DNA of 64,000 nucleotides. Origin: Varroa destructor. Lineage: Eukaryota > Arthropoda > Arachnida > Mesostigmata > Varroidae. How positions within the stretch are numbered: position 1 is the first letter of the stretch; every line of letters starts with the position of its first letter. This document shows, in pieces, positions 48,317 through 56,285 of this stretch. The stretch spans positions 34,501,472-34,565,471 of the forward strand of contig NW_019211455.1 in the NCBI RefSeq assembly GCF_002443255.2, given 5' to 3'. Position numbers and translations under genes: made by a program. The notes under the pieces were generated by a model that was not told the origin of the DNA, searched no databases, and saw only the letters and a program-made list of their open reading frames with translations.

Positions 48317-50312
48317 AGGCGAAAGTATTTGTGATATCATATGACGTTATTGGTTACACATTGGCATGGTAGCTATAGAAGAGGAATTGCCTTAGATATA
48401 TCTTTAATCGTATTAAATATTTGAGGTGTGGCTAGATCAAAGCAAACTAGATTGTTGGCCACTGATTTCTGACTTATGACCTTAATAGTTCTCTCTATGA
48501 TGGTTAAAATAGTATTAAGGTTGGAACAATAAGACAACCTTTTAGGTTAAGGGTCCAACTATCATGAGATCGCTTCCTACTCGACTGCCTAGTAATTCCG
48601 TAGCAAAAACAGCGAAAACAGGTTAAAGATTTCGCTGCAGGCGAAGACTTCCGCCGCGAGGAAGATATTAGAGGTAGATACGCGAGGAAGTCGCTAGTCG
48701 GTAGTCAAAATATGCCTGGCTAGTCGCTTAATGTTATCAAGCATCACTTCAGCCTACTATAAGTCTAAGACATGAAGGGTCTGGGATTTTTTAGAATGCG
48801 CTACACGTTGGAAGAAACTGTGTATAGATATCAACCGCAAAGAAACGGTTCCGAAATTTCCTTGGAACTTCCTTTCTTCTTACAAAAATATTTAGTCAAT
48901 TTAAATCGGATACTTTCCATACTCATTTCTCTTTCCCCTTTCCATTTACTTGTCTTGTTTAGTCTTATATGCATTAGTCGAATCGATCACTATTTAAACT
49001 CTATTCGTATTAACACAACGTTACTGAGTGGGTGGTTAACATAAGGCTACCGAATTATCCGTATCTTACGAATGCATGCTAAAAACCTTGAATGAACCTG
49101 AATATTGGTCTTAAATAAGCATAGCCGAAATGTGACTGAACCAACCGGCTACTACCTGATGACAGTAATCCTGTCACGCATAGCTGAACCCTTAGATAAG
49201 ATATTCTGTCACTGGTTCGTTATAAAATTTTGACCCGTGTAGGAGCTATTTTAAAACCAGAAATTAGTTTTAAGAATGTAATAAGACTGAATAAAAGGTA
49301 TTTTTCTGTGTGATTGTTCAATTTAATCACTAGAAGGTAAAAGCTATGAGAGAATGTGACCTGATAGACATTATTCTGTTTCGATCAAAGTAGTGAGAAT
49401 GTATATACGATATATATATATACACACATCTAAAAAAAGTATTGGCTAAACATAGGAAGTTAGTTAATAGTAGTAATATGTCAAATCACTGAGCGTTTTC
49501 AAATAAAAAGCTTCAATTAATTTGGCTTCCAAGTAAATTGAAACATTTCATTATGGCTGGAGACCTAACGATATCTGCATAAAGCCGAATATGCTATCTT
49601 TTAATTGGTATCACCCAAATGGCCATGATTTTTTTTATCATCTATTATTTTTATTGAAATGTGCTCTTGATCTGCTCATTATTCCGTAGCAAAGACGAAA
49701 TGCTCCAAATTTTCTCAAAAATATACACCAATGTTCACCCTTTGGATCGCAAATTTTACATTCTCTCTTTGCTCATTTTCATTGTATACGAGTAATTTGC
49801 TCTTAAATATGTACACTGTTATTTGACCGTATAATAGCGCATAGGTAGTCAGAATGAATAGTCGTCTCGACAACCTCGCCCTAGAATCAATTGTTCTGGC
49901 GATCCTTCTGTAGTATTGATCCGAATTTATCGATCGATGATCATTTTGGAGAAAACTAGTAATCGTATTCACTTTGTAGTTTATCAGCACAGTATTAATC
50001 GAGTCTGACGGCTTTTGTGTTCTTGTCAACCGCGAATTTTCTTTGTCACTAAATAAGCTTTGTTTTTTTTAATTAATAATGGCTTACATTGGCTAAATTT
50101 ACGAAATATATCGTTCAAATGATTGCAATAATGCGTGCTCTAACTTAATGGCAACGACGTTAAAATGCATACATGTCGCACAACATTACTGATAGCTAGG
50201 CTTTTCATACAACTCAGGTTCAAGACTTTCACGTCCACCTTTTCCGCTTCATGTAATTTTTTGTGTTGTTGCTCTATGTTTATCACCCTGTTCAATATTT
50301 TAGGTGCCTTTT
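35724..50312 (-). CDS. EXD3: EXD3/Nibbler (mut-7-like) 3'-5' exonuclease, spliced gene
   Basis: Six exons (50,312-50,190; 47,272-47,212; 46,814-46,532; 43,291-43,139; 40,636-40,524; 36,114-35,724) join in phase into about 373 residues. Nibbler-type enzymes trim 3' ends of small RNAs on Argonaute; mut-7 acts in worm transposon silencing. The first three exons give the helical N-terminal region (NLQKNIADPLDLFVESSFPE and the DGQAMLTDWL that follows correspond to a conserved EXD3 segment). The next three give the DEDDy nuclease: motif I GFDSEW (Asp, Glu), motif II GFDTRDDAKLL (Asp), motif III YAALDAH (Tyr, Asp), with NWEKRPL before it. All catalytic residues are present. More 5' exons are expected above 50.3 kb. 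Human EXD3 continues into a Mut7-C domain that I did not find here. Confidence 0.9.
37134..37313 (+). CDS. candidate terminal exon of an unidentified gene, antisense within an EXD3 intron
   Basis: Acceptor TTTCCTTTTTGTAG is followed directly by an ATG and 59 codons to TAG. The peptide is well balanced and helix-rich: MNSMAEKIRGLLVSPCK and later ALEKELFSKKLLDMISNYL. It could be a last exon (phase 0, compatible with 32,260-32,324) or a small intronless ORF. I recognise no family. Composition is far more protein-like than other short frames nearby. Confidence 0.42.
   Translation: MNSMAEKIRGLLVSPCKTGRTTKSVKAFSDIMKWTGCDNGALEKELFSKKLLDMISNYL
38690..39333 (+). mobile_element. mariner-family transposase relic (catalytic part)
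   Basis: Plus-strand reading KAKVLLIVFFDRRDIGHHDP matches the first catalytic aspartate strand (VLLIVFFDxRGIVHHE). Further on, HYLPDLFITAIFFISIKSLK matches SPDLAPCDFFLFPxLK, and the frame ends RGHKCIAPNGNYFEK then a stop at 39,333, the typical KCIxxxGxYFE mariner C terminus. Frameshifts and stops break the upstream part, and the HHDNA block is not readable. Confidence 0.78.
40524..40636 (-). CDS. EXD3: EXD3 exon, nuclease motif II start
   Basis: 113 nt, phase 0 in and 2 out, acceptor TCGTTTCAG, donor GTAAGA. Encodes VFLFDVLELHRVL through DSDIVKLGFDT, the strand and helix leading into motif II. Confidence 0.9.
40640..43130. other. EXD3 intron (2.5 kb)
   Basis: AT-rich with a near-perfect palindrome at 41,155-41,188. 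No exons or transposons recognised. Confidence 0.55.
41155..41188. repeat. near-perfect palindrome
   Basis: Arms ACCCAAATCAGGATATA and TATATCCTGGTTTGGGT are reverse complements with one mismatch and no loop. It may be the core of a fold-back or MITE-like element, or a simple hairpin. Confidence 0.7.
43139..43291 (-). CDS. EXD3: EXD3 exon, nuclease motif I
   Basis: 153 nt, phase 0/0, acceptor CTCACACAG, donor GTCAGT. Contains SVIGFDSEWKP, the DxE motif I of the DEDDy superfamily, and the strand MALLQVASDDK. Confidence 0.92.
43295..44600. other. EXD3 intron, left part
   Basis: The minus frame 43,502-43,744 and plus frame 44,032-44,229 are unrecognised. No splice-supported exon seen. Confidence 0.45.
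44690..45455 (+). mobile_element. mariner-family transposase relic
   Basis: Plus strand reads KLNIHY then TILNHLEKLDVWVPQALTQE and KLFDQIFIRKTLQKRNETR, the second DNA-binding helix, WVPHxLT motif and following segment of mariner transposases. At 45,167-45,364 it reads NKKGVDLHHDNVRSQQSLAT, RQKSRELRLKILMHSPYSPD, the HHDN and SPYSPD catalytic region. The third catalytic residue context (SPDLAPSD) is degraded, and several stops occur in the middle. Extent is approximate; no inverted repeats identified. Confidence 0.85.
46532..46814 (-). CDS. EXD3: EXD3 exon (end of helical region)
   Basis: 283 nt, phase 2 in and 0 out. It begins DGQAMLTDWLRKHNLQ and ends YLKLCIPWNS, which in EXD3 proteins directly precedes the nuclease domain. 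The donor used here is GTTGGT; GTATTT four bases downstream is an alternative but breaks the phase. Confidence 0.82.
46860..47205. other. EXD3 intron sequence
   Basis: Short intron between two EXD3 exons; contains a CACGCACGCACGCACA simple repeat near 46,928-46,943. Confidence 0.6.
47212..47272 (-). CDS. EXD3: EXD3 exon (N-terminal helical region)
   Basis: Acceptor GCTCATACAG, donor GTACTG, phase 1 in and 2 out, 19 codons: LQKNIADPLDLFVESSFPE. The LxxxVExxFPxL pattern matches the EXD3 family at this position, which supports the weak donor. Confidence 0.75.
47280..50180. other. EXD3 intron (2.9 kb)
   Basis: AT-rich; holds the (TA)n microsatellite at 48,260. Frames at 48,772-49,044 (+) and 49,715-50,029 (-) are unrecognised. 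Confidence 0.5.
48260..48313. repeat. (TA)n microsatellite, about 27 units
   Basis: Uninterrupted TA dinucleotide run of about 54 bp. Confidence 0.98.
50190..50312 (-). CDS. EXD3: EXD3 exon (N-terminal helical region)
   Basis: Acceptor GCTTTTAATCAAG, donor GTAATG, phase 1/1, 40 codons rich in Lys and Glu (IEQQHKKLHEAEKVDVKVLN). It aligns by pattern with helices upstream of the exonuclease in EXD3 and joins in phase to the next exon. A possible preceding mini-exon ends at 51,087 (donor GTAAGG, also phase 1). Confidence 0.68.
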
Positions 50313-50319
50313 CTTGATT

Positions 50320-51190
50320 AAAAGCAATAGTAACAATACAAACTAATTTATTTGCCTGCTTTTAGTACCCTATTGGTTCTTTTCAAGTCGTTTCAATATA
50401 ATAATAATAATAAGACTTATGAAGGTATGCTTCATATTCTACTTCTACGCTATACAAACGTCCCTTTAATCTTTAACGACCACTGTTTTTAGTAATTTTA
50501 CCACTTGCCTTTTAAGTTTGTGCGAGTAAAACGCATCGACAGTGTATCTTCAAGACTTTCCTTTTTAGTTTATTATTTTTTTTCGTAAAAATTTTTATAA
50601 TTCACGTTTGTATCATAATTTCTATGTTCTAATAATTTCGCTAAACTTGTGGTAAATTCTCAGTATATTTCAATCTCGTTAAGACTATCGATCATTTTCA
50701 ATTTTAATATACAACAAGAAAAGCTCGCAGCGAAATGTTAAAAATAGCACCGACTTTCCTTTAGTAAGCACGTTTAAAATCTGATTATGTTCAGTGTCTT
50801 TCGTCGTCTTATACAATAAAGGGTTACTAAGAAGAGCGTTAAGATCATAACATTAGCCCAAAGCCTCACCTGCTAGTTAAATGCTGGTTTTGACCATATA
50901 TACATTTAAAATTTTATTTTTATATAATATATATACGCGCACATGCGCTTATAATCTGCTTTAGCTTTTTCGCCTCTTTTTTCATTGTAAATAAACTATT
51001 ACTAGTTTGCTTTCGCATCTAGATCAATTTGTTATGCTATTTTCCTTTGCCTCTTTCCTTCTACTTCACCAATCTTGCTACCTTACTAAATTCGTGAACC
51101 CGCTTCCCCATTGCATCTATCTCAAGTTAATATATTATTTCTAGATTGAATTGATCAGTACCACAGCACTGCACCGTATATGTTGATACT
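50320..51190. other. stretch without firm features
   Basis: A possible 34-nt minus-strand exon at 51,087-51,120 (encoding about IDAMGKRVHEF, donor GTAAGG) would splice in phase to the first recognised EXD3 exon, but its acceptor is weak. Confidence 0.35.
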
Positions 51191-51199
51191 ATATCAAGA

Positions 51200-52900
51200 T
51201 TTTAGTCAACTGGATATTGCTCAAATAACTGTTTTGGAACAAAAGTTGAGCAACGAAAACGTGGCGAAGATATCAGGGGTAACGAAATGGGGGATCCTAT
51301 ATGCTGATTTTAGAGGACATTCGACGTTTCTAACAACGCTGAACTGACACTCAACGTTAACAACTCTGGGTACACATCAACAAAGTTCATCAATCATGAT
51401 AGATGATAATTCTGCTGAATTTTGACTCATTTTGCCAAAAGACGTGAGCCACTAAGAAATCACTTTTCGAGTAATTCTTAATTATGCCAAATGGTACTAA
51501 GAATGTCAAGTGGCTATGGAAATCTGTTAACAGTGTCAACAACGCGTACTGTTACTAGATCTTTATAGCCACCTGTAGCGATTACCCCCAGAAAGTTTTA
51601 GTCATTTTCACTGTGTTTATTGATAGATCTGACCTTAAAGTAAACCTGAAAAATATTCCATAACTCCTGCTGAAAAGAGTTTCTCCTTTATCTACTTAAA
51701 AGACGCTAATACCCATTGGGGCTCCTTCGTAACCATAACAATTGGAAAGGCGGTCAAGGCCATCCTTATTGAAAATGTCTAAAGTGGCGTTCTGCGTCTC
51801 TGACGAAGTTGGGTATGTCTGACAGCAAAATAATGCTTAAAAACAACAAACCCTTTCTCCCGCGTAGGTGAACTGGGCATACATAAAGCATATAATTACA
51901 AATGAACTAGTCTACTCGTTCCGCTAGAGGAATTGACTTCTCTAAGCTAACTATTCTACAACTGGTCAACAATTTAGCCTAACGATAATAGAAGTGTACT
52001 GCTAGTTCAAACATATTCGAAAAAGAAAACCTCTGTAAAAGGCCACAACGAATAATGACTTTGGAATGTCATTTTATGAATAAATTGTCATTAGTTTAAA
52101 ACTAGACTTTTTACTGAAAAAATTCAAACAAACATATGTAAACCCAGTGCGTGATATACATTGTTTGTTTCATGCCTATTACGTTCTAGAAGATCATGAG
52201 TACCGCAACATGACTTATCAGTGGCGTTTCTCAAGGCGCGCCTAAATTGTCGCTTTTGTATGGTTCGTTCCCTTAATATCTTAGTTTTGTTCCAGTTACA
52301 TTCAATTATGCATACAAATAAAAATACGAAGAATGCATTGCATTTCTAAACATCATTATGCGCGGCGATGCGTCATATCTCCAAAATTTCACGTAACGGG
52401 AATAATAAAGATACACAACCATCCTCCCCACTCACACTCGGACTTCACCAGTGTACCTTTAATAAAATTCATTGTTGAAAAAATGCGCACATCGCATTCA
52501 AAATCATTAGTGATTAAACACCGTTGCACGTTTAGCCCTGCCCATTAGATCAAGAATAACCACGAGGATTTGTTAAATAAAACGTGATTGCTCAATCTTA
52601 TTTCTTATAAACGTGATAGGTACTTCATGAAATTGTCGAAATCTTCAAACTGAAGAGAACAGAAAGCTGCTCTAAACACCATTACCTCTTGTGAGGTTTC
52701 TAGCAGAAACCCTTATCGCCACTTCTAGGACCTGCCTAGATAACGAGCTCTTTGCAAACTGTTCCTACGATGAAATCTTTAAAATCCACCTAGATATTAA
52801 CGCCTGGCTGATCGGGAAAACTTACAACAGCGAAACCCAAAAGCTACAAACGGTCAGAACCGGAATCATAGCTATCTAACTCAGCATGATTTACAAGGTC
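51200..52900 (+). mobile_element. Jockey-like non-LTR retrotransposon relic
   Basis: Near 51.68-51.78 kb the plus strand reads IYLKDANTHWGSFVTITIG followed by KAVKAILIENV. This matches the endonuclease block GDFNAHHxxWGSxxTNxRG…LLEDLIEEN of Jockey-clade LINEs. Near 52.2 kb it reads ISGVSQGAPKLSLLYGSF, matching the reverse-transcriptase GVPQGSxLGPLLF block. The spacing between them is only 0.5 kb, so an internal deletion is likely. Frames are broken throughout. Confidence 0.52.
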
Positions 52901-52909
52901 ACTGCAAAC

Positions 52910-55900
52910 GGATATTTACCATTCGTGTACGGTTTAAGATGAGGGCTCTAAACGGGAGACAGAAAATTTAAGCTGCTCGTTGAACAAGCGAATAACACGA
53001 ATGAGCTTACAATTACGAATAAAATGTGTTACATGCACCACTTGTGTAAAAGATCTTGTAACACTAACTGACAAAATATTGAACTATTTAACGTGATGGT
53101 TTTATATTGATCATTACACACATTTACACGGAAAAATTGAAAAACAGAAGCTCCTGTTTTTATGTGAGGCTGTTTTCTTCAGGCTAGGATTATAAAATCC
53201 GTACCGGAAATCTGCAAAAACAATAGTGTATGAAGCATAACTGAAGAAAACCGGAAGAATTACTGGATGATACATCACCGATGCAGACTATGCTTGGAGA
53301 GTAAATTATGCCATGAAAAGCCATAGTTCAGTACAAAAGCTAGATAAAACTGACGCATTATAGTGTAGCAACATGCATTAATTACAAGTTTAGCTTAGAT
53401 TTGTATGTAATGGCAGCATAAAGAGTTGCTATAAGCGAGTTTTGTGTTTGGAAATATTAGTCTGTCTGGAGCATTTTAGCGGGCTAAAGATGATTATCTG
53501 GTAGTTGTATCATCCAAGAATTGATATATCACAGAATAACTACTTTTAGACCCAAAGATTGTTCAGTCCAGAAAAAAGGTGAGAGCGCTGGTCAAATTGT
53601 ACGGATATTGGTGAAAACTCTGCACAAGTAAGCCTGCAACGAAACAAAGATTTGTTTCTGATGCGGTTATTTAAGGAACGCAAATTGGAACGTTAAGGTC
53701 ACAGAGGAGAACTATACCTCAGCGAACCACTATGACCACAGGAGCTTTTGAACAAAACAAAGCTTAAACAATGTACATTCACTCAATGTAAAATTTCTTA
53801 AAGCGCGAGTTGTGAAATCATCTTGACTAGGCATAGGTCATCCTTCGCGCCTCAGACATCCGCTTATAATACCAAAATCACGAATAGAAAGAAAAAAATA
53901 GAAGTATTTGCGTTTTCCTTCGCTTTCGGACATCAAAACCCAATAACTCGCATGCTATTTGAATTCCTCCGTGTTTGAAAACAGGTGCTAACTATTTATA
54001 CCGGATTGCTTGCCTATAGTAACATTCATCACAAAAGGAGTGAACCAACACGCAGGTAACGGCTGTTGCACAGCTAAACTGCGTCAGTTAGTTGACGCCC
54101 AGCATACAACAGTCACAACGAAAACAACGGGCTCTTGTAACAAGACGCTAGTTTCAAAAATGGGTTCTTTTATTAACAGAGTTCAGAACAGAATGTACTC
54201 CAACGACATTTTGGGCAATTATCACCACTGAAAACGTAGCCTAAAATACACGGACGCCACGAGTAAGACATACGTCAGCCAGTGTTTTCCATCAGAGAAG
54301 GATGAGCCGAGAAAATGGCATCACACATAAAAGAAAACAATTTTAGTAACAATGCCGAATAAATATCGACGTTAGCTGATGTTCATACTTGCTGGATGTG
54401 AGGGGAATTTACTATTAAAATATTTCCCGAAAAGGCAATGATCAATGCTACTAATTCTTAAAGACCTTATGCTTGCGCGGCAATGACATCACGTGATACG
54501 ACTACTCGACGATAACGCGCGACCCTATCACTACATTTCAATTACTAAATTATAAACAATAATTATGCTGTTTTCCTGATTACTTAAATGCTTTAAAGGC
54601 GGTAAGTTGTTTCAACGTCAACAATAATAAGATAAAGCAAAGCATGGTAATGTAAATTACCAGTATATAGACCTTGAGAAGCTCTCAGAGCGCTAGCTTC
54701 AATGTGCAAACAGTATCAATATAACGTTATTCCAGCATATACGGTTATATATTGTATGAGTAGTCTTCGAGCCGCTCCAGAGAGCCGAAAAAATAAAAAA
54801 AACCGTGTGTTAGTAAAGCAGTGATTTATTTCAAAGTGCTTAATTATATCAACTAAAATTATGTTGACAATACCAGAGAACTTTTTTCGGGCAGCAACAA
54901 AAATTTGAGAAGCCTGTCACATGGTTTAACTCAACCGGAGTTCACAAAATAAGCGGCTGCCTCGAAAAAGTAGCAAGCGATTGTATGTAAAAAAAATATG
55001 TAAGTGTAAATGTGATTAATGAGTAACAATTTCGAACAACTTCGTTCGGTGTAGTGTTTCCTTGCCTTTGAATCGCTATAGACAGTTTCAATAAGCTATC
55101 TTTTGCTTTACATTAACTTGAGTTACTTAATTTGCTCGTCACAGGGTCATTTTACAAATGTGGAATCGGGCTTGTTAGCAAACACGAGTCCTCAATATTT
55201 CCATCTTGAGGGACCCCGGGGGTCATTGATCTGTAAAATCAGTTCACCCTCCAATTAGAGAGGCAGTTCTTGTAAAACTTACTCACACAAATTAGAGCAA
55301 ATATAAAGGTTTGTTTAGCTGAATGGGTAGCATTAAGTTTGCCTGCGATATGGACTAATTTAGTGTTCAATATAAACAAATCCCCATCAAGCCTACATTT
55401 TTAAAAAGCAGCGTGCTGATTTTGAATTTTACCGTAAGTGAATGCACCGCGCAATTTCAAAGTGATTGCTTCAAAAATAATTGAGATGCTGAGACTTAGG
55501 GGCCTCGCGCAGGACTCTACAAGTAGGGAAAGGAGTAAATATATTGACGCCTTTCAACCAAGTTTATTCCCTGACAAGTTTTCGTGGACCAAATATAGCA
55601 CTAAAAATCCTCAGTTCGTTACCAAAAAACCGCATATTAAAAAACTGCATTGCTCGTATTTTGAATTTGAGTCAGCTGGGCACGCGTATGGAATATTCTA
55701 TAATTATTCTACAAAATTACAAAACTTGTCTACTTAAATTCAGAAGTTATGAAAATCTAAACCACCGAAACCTTGTGCGAGACATCCTAGTATAATAACT
55801 CTATCATAGAGCGGCAGCAACGCGGTCGCTTACCGCTTTAGGGTACCGATATTAGATAGCCTAAACGTATCGCAGCTTCGAACGGTACTTGTTTGTGCCC

Positions 55901-56080
55901 AGGTAGTTAAAGGACTTGCGGCAGTTCGGCAGATGCTGACGGGCACCTCCATTTACCTACTGTCATACACAAATACTCATGAGCCACCCAGTTGCATAAA
56001 TTATCACTTGCGCTGATGCTTCCTTGTCCATTAAAGTTATTATATTTTAGGGCGCTGTCCTTAAACCTAAAAAACTAGAT
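52910..56080. other. stretch between the EXD3 genes, no firm features
   Basis: Plus frames at 54,010-54,231 and 55,438-55,795 may be further LINE debris (the latter reads LTSFRGPNIALKILSSLPKN, loosely like an RT SYRPISLL block). A minus-strand segment 55,151-55,226 between a TTTTACAG acceptor and a GTAAAA donor is open but unassigned. Confidence 0.35.
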
Positions 56081-56087
56081 TACCTAC

Positions 56088-56285
56088 CTGTTTATCAAGA
56101 AGATTATAACAAATCTTTTCGAGTGTTCGTAGGCCCTCACAAGCGGCGCCCGAGGGAGCCGTCAGATGAGAATTCGTTATTTCAATCGCCCGGAAAGCTT
56201 CTTGCATATCAACGACGCCTTGTAAGAAATAACCACCAAGGGCGACTTTAATCAATTGTTGCTTTGCTGACATTCCGAATCCCAC
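56088..56285 (-). CDS. EXD3-like paralogue, motif II exon (altered)
   Basis: 198 nt, phase 0/0, acceptor TTAATTCTACAG, donor GTAGGT. Contains VGFGMSAKQQL (Lys where family members have the motif II Asp) and GLRTLEKICYNLLDKQ. Confidence 0.87.

Noticed and set aside
55816..55935. Minus-strand patch resembling a motif III exon of the EXD3-like paralogue
   Set aside because: Two in-frame stops, no pyrimidine-rich acceptor, and only spacing-level similarity; kept only as a question in the findings.
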